Assembly (NCBI RefSeq): GCF_026847645.1 | Contig: NZ_JAPSMC010000037.1 | Coordinates: 1 to 32,381 of the forward strand | Direction: 5' to 3' | DNA length: 32,381 nt | Origin: Anoxybacillus sp. J5B_2022 | GTDB taxonomy: Bacteria > Bacillota > Bacilli > Bacillales > Anoxybacillaceae | Shown: one piece after another, positions 6,417-15,631 of the stretch | How the letters are laid out: the number at the start of each line of letters is the position of its first letter | Position numbering within the stretch: the stretch's first letter is position 1 | Notes under the pieces: model-generated | What the model was told of the DNA's origin: nothing | The model's input: the letters and a program-made list of their open reading frames with translations, nothing else | Database searches by the model: none | Position numbers and translations under genes: made by a program

Positions 6417-7926
6417 ACCCTACCCGCTCCGGATAAATGTGAGAATGTTGCTCTTTTAAATAATCGACAAAATGATCAACCATTTCCGCATCCCATTGCG
6501 TTCCTTTTCCGCCTAGCAAAATCGACACGGCTTTTTCGACGTTCATCCCTTTCCTGTACGTACGGTCGGACGTCATCGCATCAAACGCATCCGCCACCGC
6601 AATAATGCGACCGAACAACGGAATTTGTTCACCTTGTAAACCATCCGGATATCCTTTTCCATCGATTCTCTCATGATGCGAACGAATTCCTGGAAGCAAA
6701 TCTTTCACTTCTTCGATCGGCTGCACTTGCCGTAAAATATTTTCACCAAGCACAGGATGTTTTTTGATCCACGCAAATTCTTCATTCGTTAACCTTCCAT
6801 CTTTCAACAACACCGCATCTGGAATGCCAATTTTTCCGATGTCATGAAGAATGGCAGATTTATACAGTTTTTGCAGCTGCTCTTCCGGAAGGCGAAGGCG
6901 TTTACCGATCTCTAATGAGTAAGTAGCCACCCGGAGCGAATGGCCTGCCGTATACGCATCTCTCGCATCCAGAGCCGTCACCATGACGGTAATAAAGCTG
7001 TCAAGCAACTGTTTGTTTTTCTCTTCCCGCCCCAAAATCGCTTCCACCATATGGTTAAAGCCGTTTGTTAACTCAGAAAACTCGTCAATATAGACGTTAT
7101 CGTAAATCATTTCAAACGATTCCACCTGAACGCCTTTCATACTTTTATACAACTCTTGAATGGGGCTTTCAATTTCCTTCGCTAAAATGTGCGCCGCAAA
7201 GAAAGAGAAGGCAACCGATATACATAACACCATAAATACCCAGCCAAAATCGGCGGTAGAAAGCGTCGTTTTGACTTCGCTTGCCAAAACGAATAGTATA
7301 ATTGGAAACGTCCCGATAAATAAGACGCTTAATTGAAGTTGAAGCTTGATCGGCACATAGACGGCATTCGTCGCTCCAACTGCTTCTGTCCAACCATTTT
7401 GTCTTCCGATTTGAATGATTTCCCGGATGAGCGGTTTCATCGCCTGAACGGTAAGAAAAAATTCAAGTACCGCATGAAGGCTGGCGATTAAAAATGCGCC
7501 TAGCAGCGCGTATAGTATATAGACATAAGGAATATCCAACATCCTTTTGTAAATCAAGACTGTTGTCATGACAACGGCTGGGACTGACAGACCGAGAAAA
7601 TGGGGAATGAAAATACGCCGAACCGTCAGAAGAGGAAACCGCTTCGCTTGCACGAGGGCGAAGTAAAATTGCTGTTCGCTGAAATGAGGGGAAAAAAACA
7701 GATTTCGAATCGGGGAAATATCTTTTTGAAAGGCACGGTATTCAAAGATAAACATAATAATTAACGAAAAAAATTGCACAAAAAGCAGTAAATATAAATC
7801 GCTTTTCATCACGTCAAGCGTCATTGTCATGAACGTACTTCCTACCCCAACAACGGCAATGAGCGAACCGATCATATAGTTTCTAAAAAGATAAAGCAAT
7901 GTCCGTTTATACGTCGTCACCTGCAT
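6415..7926 (-). CDS. Membrane-bound HD-GYP domain phosphodiesterase (cyclic di-GMP type)
   Basis: 503 residues. The N-terminal half has about six membrane segments, followed by a HAMP-like linker (IESPIQELYKSMKGVQ) around residues 250-290. The C-terminal HD-GYP domain is intact: HSLRVATYS, SAILHDIGKIGIPD, then HHERIDGKGYPDGL and the late ADAFDAMTSDRTYR motif. Such domains hydrolyse cyclic di-GMP or related dinucleotides, so the protein probably signals from an integral-membrane sensor. ATG 7926 is only 3 bases after AAGGAG; the GTG at 7920 has better spacing and may be the true start. The gene is monocistronic, so the input signal cannot be deduced from context. Confidence 0.88.
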   Translation of the reverse strand: MQVTTYKRTLLYLFRNYMIGSLIAVVGVGSTFMTMTLDVMKSDLYLLLFVQFFSLIIMFIFEYRAFQKDISPIRNLFFSPHFSEQQFYFALVQAKRFPLLTVRRIFIPHFLGLSVPAVVMTTVLIYKRMLDIPYVYILYALLGAFLIASLHAVLEFFLTVQAMKPLIREIIQIGRQNGWTEAVGATNAVYVPIKLQLQLSVLFIGTFPIILFVLASEVKTTLSTADFGWVFMVLCISVAFSFFAAHILAKEIESPIQELYKSMKGVQVESFEMIYDNVYIDEFSELTNGFNHMVEAILGREEKNKQLLDSFITVMVTALDARDAYTAGHSLRVATYSLEIGKRLRLPEEQLQKLYKSAILHDIGKIGIPDAVLLKDGRLTNEEFAWIKKHPVLGENILRQVQPIEEVKDLLPGIRSHHERIDGKGYPDGLQGEQIPLFGRIIAVADAFDAMTSDRTYRKGMNVEKAVSILLGGKGTQWDAEMVDHFVDYLKEQHSHIYPERVG

Positions 7927-8024
7927 CAGCTCCTTTCTCTCTTTTCTTTATTATACCAGCTCCTTTACCCAGTAAGAAAGGGACTTGCTTCGTTTATCCA
8001 AATTTTCCTTATGATACATTAACA

Positions 8025-8210
8025 TCAACTCGTCAAATTGAACATAAACAGAAAGATAAACAGAAAGACAAACAAAAAGGTCAAAACCGCACCGAGCACG
8101 ATTTGGTTATGAGGATCGCGGTTTTCGTTTAACTTTTTGAGCAAGGAAACGACATTCAAAAACCATAGCACACCAACCAACGGTGTAACAAACAGCGACA
8201 AAAACAGCAT
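8025..8210 (-). CDS. Small two-helix membrane protein, unrecognised
   Basis: A 61-residue protein with one N-terminal membrane segment, a short charged loop (LLKKLNENRDPHNQ) and a second, Phe/Leu-rich segment ending FMFNLTS. A good ribosome binding site (GGGAGG, 6 bases before ATG 8210) supports translation. The positive-inside charge suggests that the loop is cytoplasmic and both termini outside. The 3' part of the DNA is low in complexity, with repeats of AACAGAAAGA on the opposite strand. It follows the malic enzyme gene but is separated by a hairpin, so it may be an independent unit. No function recognised. Confidence 0.55.
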   Translation of the reverse strand: MLFLSLFVTPLVGVLWFLNVVSLLKKLNENRDPHNQIVLGAVLTFLFVFLFIFLFMFNLTS

Positions 8211-8232
8211 AACGCCCCTCCCATATCAAAGC

Positions 8233-8264
8233 TGCCGAAACCTCACGAACAAGAGGTTTCGGCA
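8233..8264 (-). terminator. Hairpin after the malic enzyme gene
   Basis: TGCCGAAACCTC (8233-8244) and GAGGTTTCGGCA (8253-8264) form a perfect 12 bp stem with an 8-base loop, 7 bases beyond the malic enzyme stop. The T tract on the minus strand is short (AGCTTTGAT), so readthrough into the small membrane gene is possible. Confidence 0.6.
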
Positions 8265-8270
8265 CTTCCT

Positions 8271-9698
8271 TTATTCCGGTTTAAACATAATATCATCTTT
8301 GCGCGCCACCCCGGTTTGATACGCCGCTTTAATGACCGCTTCGCGCACTCTTTCCGCTACTTTGCTGTTAAATACACTCGGGATAATATATGTTTCGCTT
8401 AACTCTTCGTCCGTCACGACCGAAGCGATCGCTTGCGCTGCTGCTAGCTTCATCTCCTCGTTAATCTCAATCGCCCGGCAATCGAGCGCCCCGCGGAAAA
8501 TGCCAGGAAAGCAAAGGACGTTGTTAATTTGGTTCGGATAATCAGACCGGCCTGTCGCCATGACGCGGACGTACGGTTCCGCCAACTCTGGATCAATTTC
8601 TGGAACAGGGTTAGCCATCGCAAAAACGATCGGGTCTTTCGCCATGCTCTGCACATCTTCCACCTTCAAAATTCCCGGCGCCGATACACCGATAAACACA
8701 TCCGCTCCTTTAATGACATCGGAAAGCGTGCCGCTTATATTTTCCGGATTCGTTAATTGCGCATATTCGTTCCAATACGGATTATCGTATTCCACCCCGC
8801 GATGAATCGCCCCATGGCGATCGACGCCGATAATATTTTTCACACCGGCCGCCAACAAAATTTTCGTACACGCAATTCCAGCGGCGCCGATCCCTGTTAA
8901 CACAACTTTAATATCTTCAATCTTTTTGTCGACGATTTTTAACGCATTTAAAAGGCCAGCGAGCAAAACAACTGCCGTCCCATGTTGGTCATCGTGAAAA
9001 ACAGGAATGTCCAATTCTTGTTTTAACCGCTCTTCAATTTCAAAGCAACGCGGAGCCGAAATATCTTCTAAGTTAATGCCACCAAACGCCGGCGCAATTG
9101 CCTTGACAATTTGAATAATTTCTTCTGTATCCTTTGTATCTAAGCAAATCGGAAACGCATCGACACCTGCCAACTGCTTAAACAGCATCGCTTTCCCTTC
9201 CATTACAGGCATTGCGGCATGCGGCCCGATATCCCCTAATCCTAGCACAGCTGTTCCATCGGAGACGACCGCCACCGTATTCCGCTTAATCGTTAACGAA
9301 TACGCTTTGTTCGGATCTTCGGCAATGGCTGTACATACACGCGCCACTCCCGGAGTATAAACGCGCGATAAATCGTCACGTGTTTTGATCGGAATTTTCG
9401 ATGTCACTTCAATTTTTCCGCCGATGTGCATCAAGAAAGTACGATCGGATACATTAATAACTTTCACTCCATGTGTTTTTCGCAGCGTATCCACAACTAA
9501 ATCGGAATGTTTGGAATCCAACACACTAACAGTAATATCGCGAACCGTATGTGTTTTACTGGAAGAAATCACGTCGATTCCAACAATATCTCCTCCCGCC
9601 TGGCCGATCGCTGTTGCGATATCTCCAAACGACACTAACTGTTTCGCAAACTGAAGACGGATTGTAATATGCATGCTCGCCCCGCTTGGTATTGCCAT
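8271..9698 (-). CDS. NAD(P)-dependent malic enzyme with N-terminal ACT domain
   Basis: 475 residues. Residues 10-80 form an ACT-like regulatory domain ([12 protein letters not shown]). The catalytic part follows: [14 protein letters not shown] with the active-site tyrosine, then [28 protein letters not shown] and [12 protein letters not shown] with metal ligands, and the nucleotide site [18 protein letters not shown]. It decarboxylates malate to pyruvate. The ACT domain suggests allosteric control by an amino acid or metabolite and distinguishes it from the shorter YtsJ-type enzymes of B. subtilis. The start ATG 9698 has AGAGAGGTAG upstream; an internal ATG at 9674 is less well supported. It is monocistronic or followed weakly by the small membrane gene. 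Confidence 0.92.
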   Translation of the reverse strand: MAIPSGASMHITIRLQFAKQLVSFGDIATAIGQAGGDIVGIDVISSSKTHTVRDITVSVLDSKHSDLVVDTLRKTHGVKVINVSDRTFLMHIGGKIEVTSKIPIKTRDDLSRVYTPGVARVCTAIAEDPNKAYSLTIKRNTVAVVSDGTAVLGLGDIGPHAAMPVMEGKAMLFKQLAGVDAFPICLDTKDTEEIIQIVKAIAPAFGGINLEDISAPRCFEIEERLKQELDIPVFHDDQHGTAVVLLAGLLNALKIVDKKIEDIKVVLTGIGAAGIACTKILLAAGVKNIIGVDRHGAIHRGVEYDNPYWNEYAQLTNPENISGTLSDVIKGADVFIGVSAPGILKVEDVQSMAKDPIVFAMANPVPEIDPELAEPYVRVMATGRSDYPNQINNVLCFPGIFRGALDCRAIEINEEMKLAAAQAIASVVTDEELSETYIIPSVFNSKVAERVREAVIKAAYQTGVARKDDIMFKPE

Positions 9699-9993
9699 AT
9701 TGTATCTACCTCTCTTTCAATCTTTTGCTGTTAGTCAAGGAACAAACGTTTCATTGTTAAATGGTTGTTCTGCCAGTATGGCCAGGCGAGCTGACTTGTC
9801 CTACCGCTTTGGGCAATGCAAGATATAGCCATTATACAAATTCACAGCTGACTGTGGCTAGTATTTTCATCATATCTCCTTTAAATTTGCTTCATTTGCT
9901 GTAATTCCTGCTGAGTGGAAAAGAAACATCTATCAATCAATTTTACCCCCTACCTATGTGTGGGAACAACCGATTATTCACTGTTACTTTCGT
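9699..9993. other. Upstream region of the malic enzyme gene, no gene seen
   Basis: Nothing convincing is coded here on either strand. On the minus strand a TATAAT (about 9833-9838) may be the -10 box of the malic enzyme promoter, though no matching -35 box stands out. The remainder is AT-rich without repeats that I could recognise. Confidence 0.4.
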
Positions 9994-10025
9994 AAAAAAA
10001 GCAGCCGTTAAAGTATGACTGCTTT
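9994..10025 (-). terminator. Terminator on the minus strand
   Basis: AAAGCAG (9998-10004) pairs with CTGCTTT (10019-10025); one wobble pair extends the stem. Read on the minus strand a run of seven T follows. It would end a transcript coming from 10390 downward and so marks a present or former gene there. Confidence 0.65.
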
Positions 10026-10147
10026 AGCAATGACGCTCTAAATGTACTTTCAAAGTATCTTACTAAATATTCACTTTTACTTGTAATGACGGTGACCATT
10101 GTATCTGGCTGCATTTATGCTGAATGATAAAGCGCGCCAAGGTCTGT

Positions 10148-10390
10148 TCATAGTTTTTCTACCCCAGCCAGCAAAACTGTTTGGGCATTCACGTGCATAC
10201 ACAAACAATCAATTCTTTTCAGGAAATTTTTTTCATCGGCTCTCGGCAGGTGCACTGTCAGTTGTTGATACATCTTTTCCGTTTTCAATCCTAGACATTG
10301 TTTTTTGAGCCACTCCTGTCGTTCTGGGAAAGATCCGCTGAAACAATTTTTCCGATCACGTTCAGCCACTAATTTACCTACAACCTCCAA
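10148..10390 (-). pseudogene. Doubtful 80-residue ORF, possibly a decayed gene
   Basis: The frame (internal segment LPRADEKNFLKRIDCLCMH) has no recognisable family. After its stop, a shifted frame continues for about 30 codons (EQTLARFIIQHKCSQIQW), which fits a frameshifted gene, and a strong terminator lies about 120 bases downstream on the same strand. There is no clear ribosome binding site. It may be a relic of a longer gene that also read from right to left. Confidence 0.25.
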
Positions 10391-10423
10391 TCGAATTTAG
10401 TCAGACATTTAACAAAAATTCAT

Positions 10424-10735
10424 CTAAAGGCTTTTTAACATCACTACACCTATAACAATAAGAGCAATACCGATCGCTTTCATTACATGCATTGGTTCAT
10501 GGAAAAGAAACATGCCAATAATCGAAATGAGTACTATGCCCAATCCAGACCAAATGGCATAAGCAATCGATACATCCATTCCTTTTAATGCTAACGCCAA
10601 TGAACTAAAACTAATTCCGTAGCATACGATCATACTGAACGTCGGAAATAGTTTTGTTAATCCATCCGACCATTTCATCGCGGTTGTTCCGGCTACTTCA
10701 AATAAAATAGCAACCGTTAAAAATAACCAATGCAT
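10424..10735 (-). CDS. Small multidrug resistance (SMR) family transporter
   Basis: About 103 residues with four membrane helices. The essential glutamate lies in FEVAGTTAMKWSDGLTK, the pattern of drug-exporting SMRs (EmrE/QacC/EbrB group) as opposed to guanidinium exporters. AYAIWSGLG in helix 3 is also conserved. It exports cationic lipophilic compounds by proton exchange, usually as a dimer. ATG 10735 lies 5 bases after the stop of the phosphodiesterase and has GGTG about 6 bases upstream; a GTG at 10744 would overlap that stop (GTGA). It is the last gene of the glpP-ugp operon. That setting suggests export of a cationic alcohol set free from glycerophosphodiesters, such as choline; this is a hypothesis. 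Unlike EbrAB there is no second SMR gene. Confidence 0.85.
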   Translation of the reverse strand: MHWLFLTVAILFEVAGTTAMKWSDGLTKLFPTFSMIVCYGISFSSLALALKGMDVSIAYAIWSGLGIVLISIIGMFLFHEPMHVMKAIGIALIVIGVVMLKSL

Positions 10736-10740
10736 ATGTA

Positions 10741-11460
10741 TCACCGTCCATGTGAAAAAAAACGATCGGGATAATCTGTCATTATCGTTTTCACTCGCTG
10801 TTTGGCAACTTTTGTGAACAATTGAGCATCGTTAATCGTATACACACATATGTCCATATATTTGCTCATTTCTTGTCCATATGGGGTGAATAAAAAGGTT
10901 GGATCTCCATGAATTTCTTCTGCTTGAATCGATTGGGCTACATGATTGACTCCTCTTTTCTCCCCTTCTACTAAAACAGCAAGCGGAATAGTATTGCTCA
11001 ATTGTCTTAAATGAACAAGGCTTGATGGACGAAAAGATGAAAGAACAATGCGATGTGGCATGGTATATGCATCTAATAATTTTAACACTTTTTCTTCTAA
11101 ATTCGGATAATGAATCGTATCATTTTTCAGCTCAATGTTTAATGTAATCGCTCGCTTTTGTTCACTTGCCCAGTCCAGCACTTCAACTAAAGCGGGAATA
11201 CGTTCACCAGCAAACCGCTCATCAAACCAGCTCCCTGCATCGAAACAGCGAAGTTGACGATATAAAAAATCTTTCACATAACCAATTCCGTCCGTCGTTC
11301 TCTCAATACGCTCGTCGTGAATGACAACGAGTTCACCGTCTTTCGTCATTTGTACATCAAGTTCGATCCCGTCTACCCCAAGCTCATACGCTTGTTGAAA
11401 AGCGATCATCGTATTTTCTGGATACTTCCCGCTAAATCCGCGATGAGCATAAATATTCAT
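10741..11460 (-). CDS. ugpQ: Glycerophosphodiester phosphodiesterase (cytoplasmic, UgpQ type)
   Basis: 239 residues with the complete GDPD core: AHRGFSGKYPENT at the N-terminus (catalytic His and metal ligands), GIELDVQMTKDGELVVIHDE with the second His, and ELK in the middle. There is no signal peptide, so it acts in the cytoplasm, like UgpQ and unlike the secreted GlpQ. It hydrolyses imported glycerophosphodiesters to glycerol-3-phosphate and an alcohol. ATG 11460 has GGAGGG 7 bases upstream. It is encoded between ugpB and the SMR gene, on the same strand, with a 63-base gap after ugpB, and so supplies the intracellular step of the transport pathway. Confidence 0.92.
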   Translation of the reverse strand: MNIYAHRGFSGKYPENTMIAFQQAYELGVDGIELDVQMTKDGELVVIHDERIERTTDGIGYVKDFLYRQLRCFDAGSWFDERFAGERIPALVEVLDWASEQKRAITLNIELKNDTIHYPNLEEKVLKLLDAYTMPHRIVLSSFRPSSLVHLRQLSNTIPLAVLVEGEKRGVNHVAQSIQAEEIHGDPTFLFTPYGQEMSKYMDICVYTINDAQLFTKVAKQRVKTIMTDYPDRFFSHGR

Positions 11461-11523
11461 TCATCATCCCTCCGTTGTTTAAATGAAGAGAGAACGAACG
11501 TTACCGCCCGTTCCCCCATTTTT

Positions 11524-12852
11524 TTATCGTTTACGCGCCATTTCTAATTCACGATTTGTTTCGGCAACTGCTCGATCCAATGCTTCTTTCGGGTCAACAC
11601 CTTGATACAAACTTTCCATCGCACTAACGACACGTTGGCGAGACTGTGGAAAAACAGAAATCAGTGCTCCTTGCGTTGCTGGCGTTGCTTTCGTTTCTTT
11701 TAACTGATTCACTGTGACTTTTAATTGAGGATATTTTTTCCATTGTTCTTTCACAAGTGGTAAATCGTAAGCAGCTGGATTAATGGCAAAATACCCTGTT
11801 TTGACATGCCATTTCGCTTGTACTTCCGGAGTTGTGAGATATTTCATAAATTCCCATGCTGCTTTTTTCTGTGCCTCATCTGCATCTTTTATCATCCATA
11901 GCGAAGCGCCACCAATGATGACTCCTTGCCGTTCGACGCCATCTGGAATTGGCAAATACGATACTCCTACTTCAAACGGTGCACTGTCAACAATTGTACG
12001 CACTCCAGCCGAAGAATCTAAGTACATGGCTATTTTCCCGGATTGGAAAGCCGCACGCATATCATCCCAGTTTTGACCGACATTATAAAACATTCCTTCT
12101 TTATACATATCTTGAATTAATTTAAAAACACGCAATCCTTCTTCGCTATTAAACACAGCTTTTGTCGCTTCACCTTTTCTGCCGTTCTCTTCATTTACAT
12201 ACAATCCACCTTGTACGGCTAACATCTGCTCAAAAAACCATCCGTAATTTAAAATCGAAAAACCATAATTTCCGTTTTTCGTTAATTTTCGTGCTGCTTC
12301 TTTTAACTCGCTATACGTCATTGGCGGTTTTTCTGGATCTAATCCCGCTTTTTTAAACGCATCTTTATTGTAAATAAGCACTGGGGTCGATGAGTTAAAC
12401 GGCATCGAATAAATCGTTCCGTTCACCGTATAGTAATTCACGATATTTTTCTCCCACTGCGAAACGTCATAATGATCTTGATCAATAAACGTTTGCACTG
12501 GCTCAATTTTTCCACTATCAATCATATATTTCGTTCCAACTTCGAACGTCTGCATAATCGTTGGCGCATCTTTCGTGCCGGCTACCGCATTAAATTTTGT
12601 CAACGCCTCTTCATACGTTCCTTGGAACACTGGTTTAACTTCGATCGTCGATTGTGATGCGTTAAAATCATGAACAATTTCATTTAGTACTTTTCCTAAA
12701 TCTCCTTCCATCGCATGCCAAAATACAACTTCTGTTTTCCCTTTTTGCGTTTTGCCTTCAGAAGAAGGTTGCGCGCTTGCTTGTTCAGTTTTTTCGCTGC
12801 TGCAACCAACTAACAAAAACAGCAAACTAAATAATAATGAAAGCTTTTTCAT
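11524..12852 (-). CDS. ugpB: Glycerol-3-phosphate ABC transporter, substrate-binding lipoprotein
   Basis: 442 residues. An N-terminal lipoprotein signal with lipobox LLVGC at about residues 13-17 anchors the protein outside the membrane. The mature part is a group-1 solute-binding protein: VVFWHAMEGDLG, YYTVNGTIYSMPFNSSTPVLIYNKDAF and a C-terminal QGALISVFPQSR segment match UgpB, which binds glycerol-3-phosphate or glycerophosphocholine. ATG 12852 has GGGGGAG at 8 bases and the gene follows ugpE after 16 bases. Placing the binding protein after the permease genes is the reverse of the E. coli order. Confidence 0.9.
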   Translation of the reverse strand: MKKLSLLFSLLFLLVGCSSEKTEQASAQPSSEGKTQKGKTEVVFWHAMEGDLGKVLNEIVHDFNASQSTIEVKPVFQGTYEEALTKFNAVAGTKDAPTIMQTFEVGTKYMIDSGKIEPVQTFIDQDHYDVSQWEKNIVNYYTVNGTIYSMPFNSSTPVLIYNKDAFKKAGLDPEKPPMTYSELKEAARKLTKNGNYGFSILNYGWFFEQMLAVQGGLYVNEENGRKGEATKAVFNSEEGLRVFKLIQDMYKEGMFYNVGQNWDDMRAAFQSGKIAMYLDSSAGVRTIVDSAPFEVGVSYLPIPDGVERQGVIIGGASLWMIKDADEAQKKAAWEFMKYLTTPEVQAKWHVKTGYFAINPAAYDLPLVKEQWKKYPQLKVTVNQLKETKATPATQGALISVFPQSRQRVVSAMESLYQGVDPKEALDRAVAETNRELEMARKR

Positions 12853-12868
12853 TTCCTATTCTCCCCCT

Positions 12869-13681
12869 TTATTTAATCGCTCCTTGCATAAGCCCTTTTT
12901 GCAGTTGTTTTTGACCAATAAACAATAACAACAACGTCGGCATAATTACAATCACAACCGCAGCCATCACCACCCCCCATTCTGTCGCCATTTCTTGTGT
13001 TTGCATTTGCTTTAACCCAATTTGCACGGTTCGCACTTTTTCGTCATTCGTCACAAGAAGCGGCCATAAATACATGTTCCATGTCGTTAAAAAGCTGTAT
13101 ACGCCAAGTGTTGCTAAACTTGTTTTCGAAAGCGGCAGAACGACATACCAAAAAAAGCGAAAATGGCGAACCCCCGATACTTGGGCAGCTTCATACAATT
13201 CAAATGGGATCGTTTTAAAATGTTGCCTTAGCAAAAAAATACCGAATGCGAGAGCGAAAAACGGGACAGTCAAACCGAGATAACTATTTGTCCACCCAAA
13301 TTTTTGAATGGTCAAAAAGTTCGGTATGACCGTTGCCTCCCACGGAATAAGCATCGTGGCAATTGTCATAAAAAATAGAACATCCCGCCCCCAAAATCGC
13401 AAAAATACAAAAGCGTATGCAGCTAAACTCGAAACAAGGAGCTGTCCAATCATAACGATGAACGATACGATAAAACTGTTCCATAAATAGCGAAGCAACG
13501 GCACCTTTTCAAAAGCGGTCACATAATTTTGGAGCGACCATTCATCGGGCCATAAAACTCCTTGAAGCAACTGTGCACCACTTAAAAAGCTAATAATGAA
13601 TGCATAACCGATTGGAAACATTACAATAACGGCGCCAATCACTAGCAATATGTAAGTCACCATCGAACGAAAGATGCTCAT
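12869..13681 (-). CDS. ugpE: Glycerol-3-phosphate ABC transporter permease UgpE
   Basis: 270 residues with six membrane segments. The EAA-loop motif (YEAAQVSGVRHFRFFWYVVLPLSKTSLAT) at about residues 180-205 contacts the ATPase. The start ATG overlaps the ugpA stop codon (ATGA at 13678-13681) and is preceded by GGAAGGTG, so the two permeases are translated in a coupled manner and probably form a heterodimer. The protein belongs to the MalG/UgpE family; assignment to glycerol-3-phosphate rests on its neighbours. Confidence 0.9.
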   Translation of the reverse strand: MSIFRSMVTYILLVIGAVIVMFPIGYAFIISFLSGAQLLQGVLWPDEWSLQNYVTAFEKVPLLRYLWNSFIVSFIVMIGQLLVSSLAAYAFVFLRFWGRDVLFFMTIATMLIPWEATVIPNFLTIQKFGWTNSYLGLTVPFFALAFGIFLLRQHFKTIPFELYEAAQVSGVRHFRFFWYVVLPLSKTSLATLGVYSFLTTWNMYLWPLLVTNDEKVRTVQIGLKQMQTQEMATEWGVVMAAVVIVIMPTLLLLFIGQKQLQKGLMQGAIK

Positions 13682-14556
13682 TGGTAATGCACCTTCCTTT
13701 CAACAACGGCAAATTGTACGATCGTTACAAGAAGAACAATGAAAAATAAGACGACCGCTTGAGCGCTCGCGAAACCAAAATTATAATTAATAAACGCTTC
13801 GCGATAAATGGAATATACAATAACTGTTGTTGCATTCATTGGCCCGCCTTTTGTTAAAATGTCAATTTGACCAAACGTCTGAAAAGCGTGAATAAGTGAT
13901 ACCGTTGTTACAAAAAAGAGCGTAGGCGACAAAAGCGGAATCGTAATGCGCCTCAATTGGTACATGTAGCTCACTCCAGCAATTTTCGCATTTTCATATA
14001 AAGACGAATCAATGTTTTGCAATCCTCCAAGCAAAATAAGAAACGCAAAGCCAATATTCATCCATACCGTTGCCACAGCAACTGCAATAAGCGCTGTGTC
14101 TGGATTAAGCAACCATTGTCGTTCTTCCCCCCCTAATGCTGTAATGATTCGATTAATGACACCTATTGCTGGATTGTACATAAACATCCAAATGACCGAC
14201 GATGCGGCTACGCTCATCCCTAACGTTGATGAAAACAATGTACGAAACAATTGAATTCCTTTGACTTTTTCATTGGCTAGTAGCGCTAAGCTAAGCGCAA
14301 TAATAATGGTTGGGGGGACTGTATATAAAACAAACAATAATGTCGCCTTCACGCTTTGTTGAAAATTGACATCTTCCAGTAAATAACGGAAGTGTTCCAA
14401 CCCAACAAAGTTTGTTGGGTTCCCTTGAAAGTCGGTCATATGTACACTTAAATAACCGGTTCGCACCATCGGATAAAAAACGAAAATTGCAAAGAGAAGG
14501 AAAGATGGAAAAATATATAACATCCCCTCAAAATTTTGTTTCACGGAACGAAACAT
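13678..14556 (-). CDS. ugpA: Glycerol-3-phosphate ABC transporter permease UgpA
   Basis: About 292 residues, six membrane segments, family MalF/UgpA without the large periplasmic loop. The EAA-loop motif (YENAKIAGVSYMYQLRRITIPLLSPTLFF) at about 195-220 is intact. The ATG at 14556 is chosen because TAGGTG lies 6 bases upstream; the longer frame begins at a GTG inside that site. The start lies inside the 3' end of ugpC (29 bp overlap), which indicates translational coupling. Confidence 0.9.
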   Translation of the reverse strand: MFRSVKQNFEGMLYIFPSFLLFAIFVFYPMVRTGYLSVHMTDFQGNPTNFVGLEHFRYLLEDVNFQQSVKATLLFVLYTVPPTIIIALSLALLANEKVKGIQLFRTLFSSTLGMSVAASSVIWMFMYNPAIGVINRIITALGGEERQWLLNPDTALIAVAVATVWMNIGFAFLILLGGLQNIDSSLYENAKIAGVSYMYQLRRITIPLLSPTLFFVTTVSLIHAFQTFGQIDILTKGGPMNATTVIVYSIYREAFINYNFGFASAQAVVLFFIVLLVTIVQFAVVERKVHYQ

Positions 14557-15631
14557 AATCGTCACCTACTCCCACATATAACCTTTCACCAGCTTCGTTA
14601 AAAAATAGCACATGTTGTTCATCAATCGTGACAGGCACTTCGTCACCTACGCGAACCGAACATTGTCCGTTCCAACGAGCAATCCAATGCTCCTTTTTCG
14701 TTAATGCAAACGTGATGAGCGTTTCTGTCCCAAGTCGCTCGACATTCACAACTTTGACAGTAAAATACGGATCATTTTTGTTTGCCAAACGAATATGTTC
14801 TGGACGTACACCGATTGTAATGTTTTTTGTTTCAAGCGGAAACCGATGGGCTAGTCGCATAATCCTTTCTCGATTAAAAATTAGTGATTGTTCTAACACA
14901 TCTGCTTTTGTCATGTTCATTGCCGGCGAGCCGATGAACGATGCGACAAATATATTCGCAGGATGATTGTATACATCAAGCGGTTCACCGATTTGCTGGA
15001 CACGTCCACCATCCATCACCATGATGCGATCAGCCATCGTCATCGCTTCCATTTGGTCATGCGTAACATAAATCATTGTAATGCCTAGCTGCTGTTGCAA
15101 TTGGCGAATTTCGAAACGCATTTTCGCACGCAATTTCGCATCTAAATTAGATAACGGTTCATCCATTAAACAAATCGGCGTTTGGGCAACGATTGCACGC
15201 GCCAAGGCAACACGCTGACGCTGACCGCCCGATAACTGACGAGGCTTATGTTTTAAATAGTCTGTTAATCCAAGCATCTCGGCTGCTTCCATACATCGTT
15301 TTTTTCGCTCTTGCTTCGATATTTTTTTCGTATGTAAGCCGAACGTAATATTTTCCTCAACGGTTAAATGGGGGTATAGTGCATAATTTTGAAACACCAT
15401 TGACAAGTTGCGTTCGCTCGGCGGAACATCGTTCATTTCTTTTCCATTGATCCGCAAACTTCCCGACGTAATCGGCTCAAGTCCGGCGATCATTCTCAAC
15501 AACGTGCTTTTGCCGCATCCAGACGGCCCGACAAGCACAAAAAACTCCCCTTTTTCAATTCGTACATTTACATCATCAACGACAAACGTCTTTCCGTCGT
15601 ATGATTTTCCTATTTGAACTAACTCAATCAT
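14528..15631 (-). CDS. ugpC: Glycerol-3-phosphate ABC transporter ATPase UgpC (MalK family)
   Basis: 367 residues. Walker A GPSGCGKST at about 36-44, signature LSGGQRQR, Walker B CLMDEPLSNLDAK and the switch histidine in YVTHDQMEAM are complete. The C-terminal third is an OB-type regulatory domain (IGVRPEHIRLA), as in MalK/UgpC. It energises the UgpA-UgpE permease. ATG 15631 follows GAGGG at 5 bases and overlaps the glpP stop codon by 8 bases; the longer reading frame upstream is only glpP in another frame. Binding of the energy-coupling domain to a regulator is possible but not visible. Confidence 0.9.
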   Translation of the reverse strand: MIELVQIGKSYDGKTFVVDDVNVRIEKGEFFVLVGPSGCGKSTLLRMIAGLEPITSGSLRINGKEMNDVPPSERNLSMVFQNYALYPHLTVEENITFGLHTKKISKQERKKRCMEAAEMLGLTDYLKHKPRQLSGGQRQRVALARAIVAQTPICLMDEPLSNLDAKLRAKMRFEIRQLQQQLGITMIYVTHDQMEAMTMADRIMVMDGGRVQQIGEPLDVYNHPANIFVASFIGSPAMNMTKADVLEQSLIFNRERIMRLAHRFPLETKNITIGVRPEHIRLANKNDPYFTVKVVNVERLGTETLITFALTKKEHWIARWNGQCSVRVGDEVPVTIDEQHVLFFNEAGERLYVGVGDDYVSFRETKF

